A stretch of DNA of 64,000 bases from Alteromonadaceae bacterium XY-R5 (GCA_001660395.1 LXWE01000005.1:62001-126000); one strand, 5' to 3'; counted from the stretch's first letter, positions 1-9,228 are shown. Program-made: numbers and translations. The notes: generated from the sequence alone by a model not told the origin.

Positions 1-1662
1 AAGGCCAGTTTAGTCCAACAGCTACGCCCCAATTTATTTACGAACAATATCGCGAATATTGGTCCGGGAGAGAAAATTCGTATCAGTTTGCGTTACCAGC
101 AAACGGTGCAGTTTGATAATGGTGAATTTCAATTACGATTCCCGATGACACTGACGCCTCGTTATATGCCTGGTGAGCCTGTCTCCGCCTACGAGTCAAG
201 CCAGGCAAATACTGGTTGGGCTGTGAACACGTCTCAAGTCTCGGATGCGAATCAGATTTCTCCCTTGTACCAGCATCCTGATGCTCCCCCTGCCAGTGTG
301 GACATACGCATACATTTAGATGCAGGAATGCCTCTGGCAAATGTTCAAAGCCCGTTCCACCCGATCCAGGTCATCCCCAATCAAGATGGCAGCCTTGAGG
401 TGTCATTACGCCAAACAGATTACGCTAATCGTGACTTTGTACTTGTGTGGCGCGGTAAATCCGAACACTCGGTTAACACCGTCAGTTTCCAGCAAACAAG
501 GGGTAATGAAGCGTTCGGTTTGGTGATGCTGGTACCCAATTTACACCCGAATAATCAGCAAGAGACTGAGTTGCCGGGCCGAGAGGTAGTGTTTGTTTTG
601 GATACCTCAGGTTCTATGGCCGGAGAATCTCTTCGTCAGGCAGTATCCGCGCTGACCAGCGCTATCATGCAGCTTAGCCCTCAGGACAGGTTTAACTTAA
701 TTGAGTTTAATTCCGACAGTCGACAAATGTGGTCAGAGTCTGTGTATGCCACAGGCACCAACAAGGCTGCGGCAATTGGATTTGTGATGGCCCTTGAAGC
801 TGATGGTGGCACGGAAATGCAACCGGCCCTCGAGCTAGCGCTTGATCCCGAAAATAAGAGCCGTTTGCTACGTCAGGTTGTGTTTATAACCGATGGTAGT
901 GTCGGAAACGAAGAATCTTTAATGCAATTCATTGCCAGCAATCTAGGCCAAAGTCGTCTGTTTACTGTGGGGATAGGCTCTGCGCCGAACAGCTATTTTA
1001 TGACTGAAGCCGCAGAAGTGGGGCGTGGCAGTTTTACTTTCATCGGTAATACCGAGCAGGTTCAGGACAAAGTAACCGCATTACTACGCAAATTACGGCA
1101 TCCGGTGCTAACGGATATTCGAATAGCGTTCGACGGGCAGGCAGAGGTCTATCCTGCCACCGTGCCAGATCTGTATGCGGGCGAACCTGTACTTATCCGC
1201 TATCGTGAAGATTCTCCTGTTACTCAGATTACCGTGAGTGGGCGTTATTTGGGTGAGCCCTGGCAGGCAGAGCTGACATTGGAATCTGGCACAAAACAAG
1301 CTGAAGGCCTGGATAAACTATGGGCTAGAGCGAACATCGCCCAATTGGGTCGTGAGCGCCGTCATCACCAGGATGCCAGTTATTACAACCAACGGATGCA
1401 GGAAGTTGCGATGCACTATGGTCTGGTGAGTGAATTTACATCGCTGGTGGCCGTTGATGTGACACCTACCCGACCTGATGGCCTGTCTAGTCAGGATAAA
1501 TCCGTACCGAACCCGCTGCCAAAGGGGTTGCACGCCAATGCAATATTCGGAACCTTGCCGCAAACGGCTACGTCAATGCGCTGGCACTTCTATTTCGGGC
1601 TAGCCTTGCTAATGATTGCGTTGGCGATCTGGAGGTGGCGTGTTGCTGACACAGCCAAATAA
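1..1662 (+). CDS. Marine proteobacterial sortase target protein (VIT + VWA domains), 5' end missing
   Basis: The reading frame is open from base 1, so the gene starts upstream of the window. The N-terminal visible part resembles the end of a VIT (vault/inter-alpha-trypsin) domain. A von Willebrand A domain follows with a MIDAS-type DTSGSM motif about 200 residues in. The C-terminus has a cell-wall-sorting-like tail: LPQTA, then a hydrophobic segment (FYFGLALLMIALAIW) and a basic end. This is the layout of the 'marine proteobacterial sortase target protein' family, which is encoded beside a class GN sortase, as here. Likely an envelope-anchored protein processed by the sortase; its biological role is unknown. 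The 3' end overlaps the sortase start. Confidence 0.9.
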   Translation, partial: KASLVQQLRPNLFTNNIANIGPGEKIRISLRYQQTVQFDNGEFQLRFPMTLTPRYMPGEPVSAYESSQANTGWAVNTSQVSDANQISPLYQHPDAPPASVDIRIHLDAGMPLANVQSPFHPIQVIPNQDGSLEVSLRQTDYANRDFVLVWRGKSEHSVNTVSFQQTRGNEAFGLVMLVPNLHPNNQQETELPGREVVFVLDTSGSMAGESLRQAVSALTSAIMQLSPQDRFNLIEFNSDSRQMWSESVYATGTNKAAAIGFVMALEADGGTEMQPALELALDPENKSRLLRQVVFITDGSVGNEESLMQFIASNLGQSRLFTVGIGSAPNSYFMTEAAEVGRGSFTFIGNTEQVQDKVTALLRKLRHPVLTDIRIAFDGQAEVYPATVPDLYAGEPVLIRYREDSPVTQITVSGRYLGEPWQAELTLESGTKQAEGLDKLWARANIAQLGRERRHHQDASYYNQRMQEVAMHYGLVSEFTSLVAVDVTPTRPDGLSSQDKSVPNPLPKGLHANAIFGTLPQTATSMRWHFYFGLALLMIALAIWRWRVADTAK

Positions 1663-2251
1663 CCAGATGATGAATCGACTACTGGCTTATATCGCAGGCT
1701 TCGCTTTGCTCGTTGGTATTTGGCATACAGGCCATGGCGCCTATCTGTGGGGCAAAGCCGAACTTGCACAAATTTTGATAGCGAAAACCTGGCAGCAAGC
1801 GTTGCAAACCAGGCGTTACATAAAACCCTGGTCCTGGGCGGATACCTGGCCTATCGCCAAACTTAGCTACGATGGTCAGGATTGGTATGTACTGGCAGGA
1901 GCGTCGGGCGAAGCACTGGCATTTGGGCCTGCGCATGTGGCTGAATCAGCGTTGCCCGGAAGTCTTGGTAATATCGTTTTGGCCGGACATCGCGATACTC
2001 ATTTTGACTGGTTAAAACAGTTACAAAACGGCGATCATATACAACTGGAAAGTTTGCAGGGGCTACAAACTTTTGTGGTAACAGGGGCGCAAATTGTAAA
2101 TGCCGATGCAGTTGATGTAATGGCAAACACGCCATGGTCGCAACTGACCTTAATTACCTGTTATCCCTTTGACGATGTGACTAGCGAGGCCAGCCAACGC
2201 TATGTGATTATTGCCCAGGCTACCAGTGAAAGGCCATCGAATTCACGCTAA
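1640..2251 (+). CDS. Class GN sortase
   Basis: Sortase transpeptidase of about 203 residues, expected to be anchored in the inner membrane by an N-terminal hydrophobic segment (LLAYIAGFALLVGIW). The catalytic triad is visible: His in AGHRDTHF, Cys in LITCYPF, and a downstream Arg in the RYVII stretch. I chose the GTG at 1640 because GGAGG lies at 1631-1635. ATG codons at 1667 and 1670, just after the target gene stop, are alternatives. It overlaps the VIT/VWA target gene, a coupled arrangement typical of this family in marine Gammaproteobacteria, and should act on that protein's LPQTA tail. Confidence 0.88.
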   Translation: MLLTQPNNQMMNRLLAYIAGFALLVGIWHTGHGAYLWGKAELAQILIAKTWQQALQTRRYIKPWSWADTWPIAKLSYDGQDWYVLAGASGEALAFGPAHVAESALPGSLGNIVLAGHRDTHFDWLKQLQNGDHIQLESLQGLQTFVVTGAQIVNADAVDVMANTPWSQLTLITCYPFDDVTSEASQRYVIIAQATSERPSNSR

Positions 2252-2355
2252 TACGCAAGATGGGGTGCCAGAGAAAATCGTAAGATGCGATAATACCTTA
2301 TCCGAAAAATGAGGTCTGCGCGCTGGACGCAGAGAGATGTGGAAAGGGTAAAACG

Positions 2356-3582
2356 TTGCAAAGCAAACATGTGGCTATAGTGGGAGCCGGACCAGCCGGA
2401 CTGATGGCAGCAGAACAAATTGTTGCTCAGGGTCATCAGGTCACTGTCTATGATGCAAAGCCAAGTGCCTGTCGTAAGTTTTTACTGGCGGGCACCAGTG
2501 GTATGAACATCAGCAACGCCGATCCTTTTGAAACCTTTCTTGGTCGTTATGACGAAGCTGCTGAGTGGCTGCAACCAGCGCTATCAGCGTTTGATGCCGA
2601 TGCCTTGCGGGCCTGGTGCGCCGATTTGGGTGTATCGACCTTTGTTGGCAGTTCTGGCCGGGTGTTCACAGAAGAAATGAAGGCGGCTCCGTTAGTCAGG
2701 GCATGGTTAAAGCGTTTGCGCCAGGCTGGTGTGGAATTTTGCATGCGCCATAAGCTGGTGGCGATGAACGCAAATCAGCTCTCGTTCTCATATCCTCAGG
2801 GGACAATCGAGGTGACAGCCGATGCCGTGGTACTGGCTATGGGGGGCGGAAGCTGGCCTGAGCTAGGCTCAGACGGTGAATGGCAAGGTATGCTCGAATC
2901 ACAACAGTTGCAAATATCGTCATTACGCAGTGCTAATTCTGGTGTGGTTTGTACATGGAGTGAGCATTTGCAAACCAATTTTGCGGGGCAGCCATTAAAG
3001 AATATTGAAATATCCTTAACCCGAATTTCGGGTGAGCCCCTTTCTCTGCGCGGCGAATGTGTGGTGAGTAGAGATGGAATGGAAAGTGGGGTTATCTACC
3101 TTCTTTGTAAATATCTGCGCGAACAGATTGAACAACAGGGCGAGGCGAAAGCAACCCTCGATATAAGCCCTGATAACTCACTACCTCAATTGGAACAGCG
3201 TTTGACGAAACGTAAGGCTAAAGAATCCTTTAGCAAATACTTAAAACGTAGCGCGGGAATCAGTGGGATAAAAACAGCGTTATTGTACGAGTGTATTGCC
3301 AATCCACAATCCTTATCGCCGGCGCAATTAGCGGCTGCTATTAAAAGTATACCGCTTAGGTTTACCCATACACGTCCACTTGCCGAGGCGATTTCCTGCG
3401 CAGGCGGTGTCTGTCGGGTGAATTGCAACGATGATTTTATGCTGACACAACTGCCCGGAGTATTTTGCGCGGGAGAAATGCTGGATTGGGAAGCTCCAAC
3501 CGGTGGTTACCTGTTAACGGCTTGCTTTGCTACTGGCTATTATGCCGGACAGGGCGTATGTCGTTATTTGGCTAACAATTGA
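2356..3582 (+). CDS. NAD(P)/FAD-dependent oxidoreductase, TIGR03862-type flavoprotein
   Basis: 408-residue flavoprotein of the HI0933/BaiN superfamily. A dinucleotide-binding motif (VAIVGAGPAGLMAA) is at the N-terminus, and the C-terminal FAD-contacting segment has GGYLLTACFATG. The translation starts at a TTG (2356) behind a purine-rich stretch (GGAAAGGG), so the start is plausible but not certain. The substrate is unknown. A second member of the same superfamily (yhiN type) lies at 29852-31033 beside the transposon end; the two are paralogous but clearly different. Convergent with the efflux operon that ends at 3611. Confidence 0.82.
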   Translation: MQSKHVAIVGAGPAGLMAAEQIVAQGHQVTVYDAKPSACRKFLLAGTSGMNISNADPFETFLGRYDEAAEWLQPALSAFDADALRAWCADLGVSTFVGSSGRVFTEEMKAAPLVRAWLKRLRQAGVEFCMRHKLVAMNANQLSFSYPQGTIEVTADAVVLAMGGGSWPELGSDGEWQGMLESQQLQISSLRSANSGVVCTWSEHLQTNFAGQPLKNIEISLTRISGEPLSLRGECVVSRDGMESGVIYLLCKYLREQIEQQGEAKATLDISPDNSLPQLEQRLTKRKAKESFSKYLKRSAGISGIKTALLYECIANPQSLSPAQLAAAIKSIPLRFTHTRPLAEAISCAGGVCRVNCNDDFMLTQLPGVFCAGEMLDWEAPTGGYLLTACFATGYYAGQGVCRYLANN

Positions 3583-3610
3583 ATCGCTGACGTTAACGCC
3601 GCCCGGCAAA

Positions 3611-5686
3611 TCAGGCAATGGGCAATATTTCTGTGACTGGTGCCTCAGGTGAGAACTGTTTCGCAGTGCGTTCAAAGGTGAGCTGTAAGCGTTCAAACAT
3701 CCCCTCCATCTGGGCAGCCTGAGTTTCTTCCATACCTGCTGCGATTGCGGCCTTAATTAAGACGTTGCACTGATCCCTGAAATACTGCGACAGGTGTCCA
3801 TTGGCAATTTCCCAGTAAGCATTGGCGAGCGCGTGTTGCCAGTTTTCTACCACAACCTGAATGGCGGCATATTCGCGCTTTTCAAATATCCGTTTTACCC
3901 GTACTGAGATATGGCCCATATTGAGTCCGGTAAGGCCAAGATCGGTCATATAGCGGGTAGTGCTACCAGAGCCGCGTTCATATTCACTCAGGCGCAAAAG
4001 ACGTTCGCCCATACGGCCATTAAACCAATATTCACCATTTGGCTGGTACTGTAATTCGGCTAAATCTCTGGCGGTTGAGCGTATTAGTCGCCGCTGCATG
4101 ACAAGACTATCGGGTGCGGTAATCATCTTAAACACCCAGTATAAAATGCTGATGCCAACCAGAATCCCCATGGCGGTGCTTAGGGTGGTGCCGACAGAAA
4201 ATGTCATGCCGTTACTGGGCTGTACCAGGGTGGTAAAGACAATACAAAAGCCCAGACCATAGGGTAGGGTGGCGCGGTTGCTCAGCACCAACAAACCAAC
4301 AAAAAATGGCGCAGCCATGATCAGTAACAGCAGTTCAAGATCGCCGCTGCTTTGGGCCAGTAAACCAAGCGCAAAGAACAACGCGATAGGGATGGCCACT
4401 ATTACCCCCACTAACATACGTTTTAATGCCATTGGAGGTGAGGGTAAGCGGGCAAACATCACCGAAAAGGTCACGGGCAATACCATCATCATCACCGCAG
4501 CTGGCGCGGCTGAGCCTATCCAGATCCCGGCACCGATGATGAACACCAGCATGGAACGAAAACCGGTAATTGCGCCTAATAATGGGTCACGATAGGTACT
4601 CAGGCGTTTCGCTTTAAGCAGTTTTGTGCGTTGATTTTCCAGTGCATCGTAGGCATTTAACATGATGACAAGATCTGCCATTAATTCGGTGGCGGTTTGT
4701 AGTAATCGTGACTGAATTGGCGAACATTGGCCGCAATCGCTGCGAAATTGCTGAATTTCCCGACGCAAGGTTTGCGCCAAAGCCAAACAATCCGTGTAGT
4801 TAGTGGTGGCAACCATCTGCTCGAATGCCCTGCGCATATCGGCTAATAATGCCGACACATTGCCCGAGAGTAATTCCGGGTGATTGCGTTGAAAACGCCC
4901 GAAAATCTGAATCACGGAAAGTAGCGCCATGACTTTATTACATAGCAAATGTGCTGCGCGGGCACGGCCGGGGCCTTCCGGGCCTTCATACACTACCGCG
5001 GAAGAATCGTCATTTAGGGCAATCAGGGCGGCTAAGATGCTATCGGCATGGGCGTGACGCTGGCTGTGTGTGCCGTTGGGATCGAGCTCCACCACCAGAT
5101 AACTAAGGGTTTGATTGATCAGATTACGGGCATGGCCGCGAATGGTATCTTTTACCCGCACCGGCCAAATCAACAGGCTAACTAAGGTGGCACAAATGGC
5201 GCCAACGCTTATTTCACTGATGCGGGCCTGCGCCACATCAAATACTGTCGCGCTGTCGGCGGCAGAGCCATTGGCCATTACCAGTGCCACCACCAAACTG
5301 GCTGTCATGGCGGCCATGGCAAAAGCGTAAATAAAGTTCATGCTATGCATCATGGCGGAGGCCGCGGCATTAGCGCCAATCCAAAGGGCCAGGCACCCCA
5401 GAGCCAGTAAAGGATAGGGCATAAAGCAATCTAAGATGACGATGGCAAACACGCCGCCGGCCACAGAGCCAAGTATCTGACACAGGGCTTTTTCGATCAC
5501 CATGCCGCTTTCGGGGCGCATTTGCAGAAATACCGCGGATACCAGCGCCCAATAAGGGCGATCAAGGTGCATGTACAGGCTCACGCTCAGTGCTAACGCC
5601 ATCGATAACACACCTTTAATGGCAAAGCGCAGGGTGGCGGCATCTGGCGTCAGAATATGCGCCAGCGTGGGAGAAAGGGCGCGCAT
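3611..5686 (-). CDS. FUSC-family (AaeB-like) efflux transporter
   Basis: 691-residue inner-membrane protein with two blocks of hydrophobic helices (about residues 20-175 and 370-500), each followed by a soluble region. This is the two-repeat layout of the FUSC/AaeB family (PF04632 type). The N-terminus includes the family-typical DRPYWALVSAVFLQMRPE. It is the last gene of a three-gene operon, DUF1656 - HlyD adaptor - FUSC, equivalent to aaeX-aaeA-aaeB, which exports aromatic carboxylic acids in E. coli. Substrate here is unproven. The gap to the upstream adaptor gene is 7 bp. No aaeR-like regulator adjoins it, unless the LysR gene at 8118 acts on it. Confidence 0.85.
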   Translation of the reverse strand: MRALSPTLAHILTPDAATLRFAIKGVLSMALALSVSLYMHLDRPYWALVSAVFLQMRPESGMVIEKALCQILGSVAGGVFAIVILDCFMPYPLLALGCLALWIGANAAASAMMHSMNFIYAFAMAAMTASLVVALVMANGSAADSATVFDVAQARISEISVGAICATLVSLLIWPVRVKDTIRGHARNLINQTLSYLVVELDPNGTHSQRHAHADSILAALIALNDDSSAVVYEGPEGPGRARAAHLLCNKVMALLSVIQIFGRFQRNHPELLSGNVSALLADMRRAFEQMVATTNYTDCLALAQTLRREIQQFRSDCGQCSPIQSRLLQTATELMADLVIMLNAYDALENQRTKLLKAKRLSTYRDPLLGAITGFRSMLVFIIGAGIWIGSAAPAAVMMMVLPVTFSVMFARLPSPPMALKRMLVGVIVAIPIALFFALGLLAQSSGDLELLLLIMAAPFFVGLLVLSNRATLPYGLGFCIVFTTLVQPSNGMTFSVGTTLSTAMGILVGISILYWVFKMITAPDSLVMQRRLIRSTARDLAELQYQPNGEYWFNGRMGERLLRLSEYERGSGSTTRYMTDLGLTGLNMGHISVRVKRIFEKREYAAIQVVVENWQHALANAYWEIANGHLSQYFRDQCNVLIKAAIAAGMEETQAAQMEGMFERLQLTFERTAKQFSPEAPVTEILPIA

Positions 5687-5693
5687 GCTGGTG

Positions 5694-6554
5694 TTACTCG
5701 GCCATCAGATTGACCGAGGCAGTCATACCCGCACTCAGATGTACATTGTCTGGCACAGGGTCGAGCTTGATATCTACCGGAATACGCTGGGCGAGTCGCA
5801 CCCAGTTAAAGGTTTGCGTCACTTGGGGTAATAGCTGACTGTCGGTGCTGGTATTCGCGTTGGCGATGCCTTTAGCAATGCTGACGACCTCGCCCGTTAA
5901 CGGCGCATCACCATTCATTAGTTGCACTTTGGCGCGCTGGCCAACTTTCACCAAAGGGAGTTTGGTTTCTTCAAAGTAACCAGTGACGTAGAACGAATCG
6001 GCTTTAACCATCGAAATCACCGCACTGCCCTGGCTAACATAGTTGCCCTGACGTAAATTCAGGTTGCTGATATAGCCTGATTCAGGCGCCTTAATTTCGG
6101 TGCGAGCCAGATTTATTTGCGCACTATTCAGTTGAGCCTGGGTGAGGTCGTAACTGGCTTTGGTTTGCAGGGTTTTCAGGCGATAGGTGTCAATGTCTTC
6201 GTCGCTGATCACCTTATTGGTAATCAACTTTTGACGACGTTCATATTCATGCTTGGCCAGCTCCCAGGAGTATTTTGCCTGCTCTACCTGAGCCTGAATT
6301 TCAGCAATATCGGCTTTGTAGCGTGTGGCATCAACCTTAAACAGCACATCCCCCTTGGTGACCACCTGATTGTCTTTGATGTTCAGTTCGGTCACCCAGC
6401 CAGACACATCGGGGGCGATGGTAATTACCTGAGCGCGCACGCGGCCATCCCGCGTCCAGGGAGAATACAGATAGTGCTGCCAAACCCAGCTGCCCGCCAC
6501 TATTGCCATTGCTACAATCAGTAAGGTAACACCCACTCGTAACCACTGAGACAT
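5694..6554 (-). CDS. HlyD-family periplasmic adaptor (AaeA-like)
   Basis: 286-residue membrane-fusion protein. An N-terminal anchor helix (VTLLIVAMAIVAGSWVW) precedes the family-typical SPWTRDGRVRAQV and a biotinyl-lipoyl-like half (APDVSGWVTELNI). An alpha-helical hairpin and the second lipoyl half (APESGYISNLNLRQG) follow. It should link the FUSC transporter to an outer-membrane channel. I start it at the ATG at 6554 rather than the upstream TTG: the ATG lies 5 bp past the DUF1656 stop and has AAGGGGA about 8 bp upstream. Same operon as its neighbours on both sides. Confidence 0.85.
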   Translation of the reverse strand: MSQWLRVGVTLLIVAMAIVAGSWVWQHYLYSPWTRDGRVRAQVITIAPDVSGWVTELNIKDNQVVTKGDVLFKVDATRYKADIAEIQAQVEQAKYSWELAKHEYERRQKLITNKVISDEDIDTYRLKTLQTKASYDLTQAQLNSAQINLARTEIKAPESGYISNLNLRQGNYVSQGSAVISMVKADSFYVTGYFEETKLPLVKVGQRAKVQLMNGDAPLTGEVVSIAKGIANANTSTDSQLLPQVTQTFNWVRLAQRIPVDIKLDPVPDNVHLSAGMTASVNLMAE

Positions 6555-6559
6555 TCCGC

Positions 6560-6760
6560 TTATCCCCTTAAGCAATACACTAAAAGTGCCAGATAACAGA
6601 CAAATAAAGACACATCAAACCAGGCGTCTTTCCAGATATGCTGACGCAATGCCAGTTTGAACAACAGCAATCGGGTTGCCATGGTGAGCAGAAATGCACA
6701 GAAGGCAAATACCACCAGAGGGCTAAACAACAAGCCTCCCAAGGCCAGTTCATGCAGCAT
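6560..6760 (-). CDS. DUF1656 (AaeX-like) small membrane protein
   Basis: 66-residue protein with two hydrophobic helices (about residues 10-30 and 48-64), matching DUF1656/AaeX proteins that open aaeXAB-type efflux operons. The stop codon lies within the ribosome-binding region of the HlyD gene, which suggests coupled translation. Role in the pump is not established for the family. Confidence 0.82.
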   Translation of the reverse strand: MLHELALGGLLFSPLVVFAFCAFLLTMATRLLLFKLALRQHIWKDAWFDVSLFVCYLALLVYCLRG

Positions 6761-6917
6761 AGGTCGCCTTGAATTAAAAACGTAGTGTGAAGAATGACTA
6801 TAGCGGTTATCTGTTAACTCGGCTGCGAAAATGCACCGGATAGCAAGAAAAATCCGATATTCGACAAGTGCTTAGGATAGTAACAGAAAGAATGGTGCGA
6901 TCTGGACGGAGGAATCG

Positions 6918-6938
6918 TCGAGTCATTTAATGACTCGA
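6918..6938. promoter_or_regulatory. 21-bp perfect palindrome upstream of the efflux operon
   Basis: TCGAGTCATT and its exact reverse complement AATGACTCGA are separated by one T. It lies about 160 bp upstream of the DUF1656 start codon and 3' of the agmatinase gene. It could be an operator for the efflux operon. No protein can be assigned to it from sequence alone. Confidence 0.5.
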
Positions 6939-6974
6939 ACACGTAACAAGCATGGCACGATTAGGCATAAATTG

Positions 6975-7004
6975 TCTTCGTAGTACCATTTGGTACTACG
7001 AAGA
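6975..7004 (-). terminator. 14-bp perfect hairpin after the agmatinase gene
   Basis: Perfect inverted repeat (TCTTCGTAGTACCA / TGGTACTACGAAGA) with a TT loop, starting 11 bp beyond the agmatinase stop. It probably terminates that transcript or protects its 3' end. There is no good T-run, so intrinsic termination is not certain. Confidence 0.6.
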
Positions 7005-7015
7005 ATCAATACAGC

Positions 7016-7999
7016 TTAAGCAAAGGTAATTTGCTGATATTTGGCTGCCATAGCATACAAGGCTTCCAGGGCTATGGTTGCCGCAGCCAGTGAGGTAACC
7101 TCGGCATGATCATAGGCCGGTGCCACTTCGACTACATCGACACCAAGAATTTCCAGGCCTGCCAGACCACGGATAATCTTTAAGGCGCAATCTGTGGTCA
7201 TGCCGCCAGATACAGGTGTACCTGTTCCAGGGGCAAAGGCCGGGTCTAACGCATCAATATCAAAGCTGATATACACAGGGCGATCGCCTACACGCTGACG
7301 AATACGCTCAATAATGCCGTTAGGGCCAATATCGTTTACTTCGGCCGCGTCTAACACTTCAAATGGGTGACCTTCGCGGGTCCAGTTGGTGCGAATACCG
7401 ATCTGAATTGAGTGCTCAGTATCAATCAGACCTTCCTGCACCGCATGGTGGAACAGGGTGCCGTGGTCATATTCACTGCCACCGTCATAGGTGTCGGTAT
7501 GGGCATCAAAATGTACCAGCGCCACCGGACCATGTTTTTTAGCCTGCGCGCGGATAACCGGCAGGGCGATAAAGTGGTCGCCACCAAAGACTAAACTACG
7601 TTTACCGTGCTGAACGATACTGGACACGATTTGCTCCAGGTTATCTACCATGGTTTGCGGCTCGCCATGCTTAAATTTCAGGTTACCTGCATCTTCCATG
7701 GTTAAGCACTGATCCAGGGCGAAACGCCAGGGCCATCTTTCACCTTCCCACAGCAAGTTGGCCGAAGCCTGACGAATACTGGTTGGCCCCATCCGTGCGC
7801 CAGAGCGGCCAGACGTGGCCATATCGAAGGGGACGCCCACAACAATCACATCGGCAACGCTTTCAGCCATGTTCGTTAAGGGGGCACAGTTCATAAAGGT
7901 CATCCCCAACATGCCATACAGCGCAAAGTCGGCATTGGCACCATTGGCTGGGGCTTGCTTACTTTCGGCAGTTTGAAGAGAAAAACCAGATTGAGACAT
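7016..7999 (-). CDS. speB: Agmatinase / arginase-family ureohydrolase
   Basis: 327-residue binuclear manganese ureohydrolase. The metal-binding signatures are all visible: GGDHFIALP, FDAHTDTYDG and SFDIDALDPAFAPGTGTP. The family hydrolyses agmatine, arginine or related guanidino compounds; agmatine to putrescine plus urea is the likeliest reaction, but substrate cannot be fixed from sequence. The start at 7999 (MSQSGFSL) has GGAG at a good distance upstream; the longer frame to 8035 lacks such a site. Divergent from the LysR gene, with 118 bp between start codons, so LysR control is likely. Confidence 0.85.
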   Translation of the reverse strand: MSQSGFSLQTAESKQAPANGANADFALYGMLGMTFMNCAPLTNMAESVADVIVVGVPFDMATSGRSGARMGPTSIRQASANLLWEGERWPWRFALDQCLTMEDAGNLKFKHGEPQTMVDNLEQIVSSIVQHGKRSLVFGGDHFIALPVIRAQAKKHGPVALVHFDAHTDTYDGGSEYDHGTLFHHAVQEGLIDTEHSIQIGIRTNWTREGHPFEVLDAAEVNDIGPNGIIERIRQRVGDRPVYISFDIDALDPAFAPGTGTPVSGGMTTDCALKIIRGLAGLEILGVDVVEVAPAYDHAEVTSLAAATIALEALYAMAAKYQQITFA

Positions 8000-8074
8000 A
8001 AAGGCTCCTGCATACGCGGGTAAGGTGATTAACAACTGTCGACGATATTTTAGGAAGCTATTTAGTATTACTGA

Positions 8075-8103
8075 AATGCATATTATGATTTATGTAATGC
8101 ATA
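8075..8103. promoter_or_regulatory. Putative LysR operator: repeated AATGCATA two helical turns apart
   Basis: AATGCATA occurs at 8075-8082 and again at 8096-8103, 21 bp apart and so on the same DNA face. Each contains the palindrome ATGCAT, and the pair sits in the gap between the divergent agmatinase and lysR genes. LysR-type regulators usually bind such repeated sites next to their own promoter. Assignment to the neighbouring LysR is inference. Confidence 0.5.
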
Positions 8104-8117
8104 GGATTAATACTGAT

Positions 8118-9014
8118 ATGCCATTTCATCAATTCGATTTGAATTTATTACGAATTTTCGAAGCGCTTGTGACCGAAGCCCATGTCACCCGTGCCGCAGA
8201 AAAAGTATTTTTAAGCCAGTCGGCCACCAGTCATGCGTTGAATCGATTGCGTAACCAACTCAATGACCCAATTTTGGTGCGTAGCCGAAACGGATTGCAA
8301 CCCACACCAAGAGCCCTCTCTCTACTGGGAGAGGTGCGAGATGTTCTAAAACGCCTGGAACAGGCATTGTCGCCTCCCAAGGCTTTCGTACCAGAAACCA
8401 GTAACCGTACTTTTACCCTGGCGGTCACCGATTATTTTGAAGCCGTGGTGTTTCCGGAGTTGATCCCAACACTAGAACAAAAGGCCCCAAATATTTCCTT
8501 CGATTTGGAAATGATAGGGCCAAACTCATCGCTGGAAAGGCTCGAAAATGGCACGGTAGATTTGGTGATAGGCGTTGAAGATAGCAGCAAAATTGCCAAC
8601 CATTTGTTGGTAAAACCGTGGCGTTTAGAAAAGCCCGTATGCCTTGTAGGCAAGCAGTTTAAGGATATTCCTGAGCAGCTAACTCTTAAACAATATTTGG
8701 CTTTGCCACACATAGTGATGCATGACCAAATTGATAACAAACCCGATAGTCTCGATCGCTGGCTGGTAGAGCATAACCTGAGTCGCCATACCGCCATTCG
8801 TATGGTTAATTACCTTGCCGCCGCGCGGGCGCTGGTGGCCAGCCGTTTGGTGTTAACCCTGCCCCAGCACATGGCCGAAATGTACATGCAATGGTTGCCG
8901 GTGCGCATGCTCAATGCCCCAGATGAATTGCCCAATTGGGATATGAAGATCCTCCAGCACCCGCTGTATCAGCAAGATACCGGCGTGGAATGGTTGTTTG
9001 AGCATCTAGTGTGA
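8118..9014 (+). CDS. LysR-family transcriptional regulator
   Basis: 298-residue LysR regulator. The N-terminal winged helix-turn-helix is typical (FDLNLLRIFEALVTEAHVTRAA, then SQSATSHALNRLR). The effector domain follows from about residue 90. I start it at the ATG at 8118 (MPFHQFDLN) because LysR proteins begin only a few residues before this helix; the frame itself is open back to 8025. It probably controls the divergent agmatinase gene. Its 3' end lies 20 bp outside the left end of the Tn7-like transposon and is intact. Confidence 0.85.
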   Translation: MPFHQFDLNLLRIFEALVTEAHVTRAAEKVFLSQSATSHALNRLRNQLNDPILVRSRNGLQPTPRALSLLGEVRDVLKRLEQALSPPKAFVPETSNRTFTLAVTDYFEAVVFPELIPTLEQKAPNISFDLEMIGPNSSLERLENGTVDLVIGVEDSSKIANHLLVKPWRLEKPVCLVGKQFKDIPEQLTLKQYLALPHIVMHDQIDNKPDSLDRWLVEHNLSRHTAIRMVNYLAAARALVASRLVLTLPQHMAEMYMQWLPVRMLNAPDELPNWDMKILQHPLYQQDTGVEWLFEHLV

Positions 9015-9034
9015 AAGAGGTTAGCGTTTTCTAA

Positions 9035-9129
9035 TGTAATCGTGGACTGATTCCGAAGACAGTAACCATGCCCTACGCCTCGTAATTGCGTGCTGCTTGG
9101 CCTTTCTTTTTTGACTACTATCGAAGACA
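9035..9129 (+). repeat. Left transposon end with TnsB-type sites
   Basis: The terminal TGT is at 9035-9037. CGAAGACA repeats occur at 9054-9061 and 9122-9129 in the same orientation, 68 bp apart. Wide spacing of sites at one end and close spacing at the other is the Tn7 pattern, and fits this being the left end. Further, more degenerate sites may lie between here and 9323. Confidence 0.75.
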
Positions 9130-9199
9130 AACCTAACACACTGAAAAACTTACATTTACCTGTTCTAATGCAATGGCTGAAATTTTGACAATGCTAGGC

Positions 9200-9228
9200 C
9201 CAAAATCTACTCCCAAGAGTGATTTTGG
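9200..9228 (-). terminator. Hairpin after the tns operon
   Basis: CCAAAATC and GATTTTGG, plus inner ACTC/GAGT, form a 12-bp stem with one bulged T and a CCAA loop. It lies about 95 bp past the stop of the last minus-strand transposition gene. There is no T-run, so it may act as a weak terminator or an mRNA end. Nothing else coding is seen from 9130 to 9323. Confidence 0.4.

Noticed and set aside
3960-4595. Plus-strand open frames inside the FUSC transporter gene
   Set aside because: Shadows of a clear minus-strand coding gene; no domains or ribosome sites.
9030-9034. A perfect 5-bp target duplication of the transposon
   Set aside because: TCTAA on the left and CTAAA on the right agree only over CTAA when placed against the TGT/ACA ends, so only a 4-bp match is claimed.
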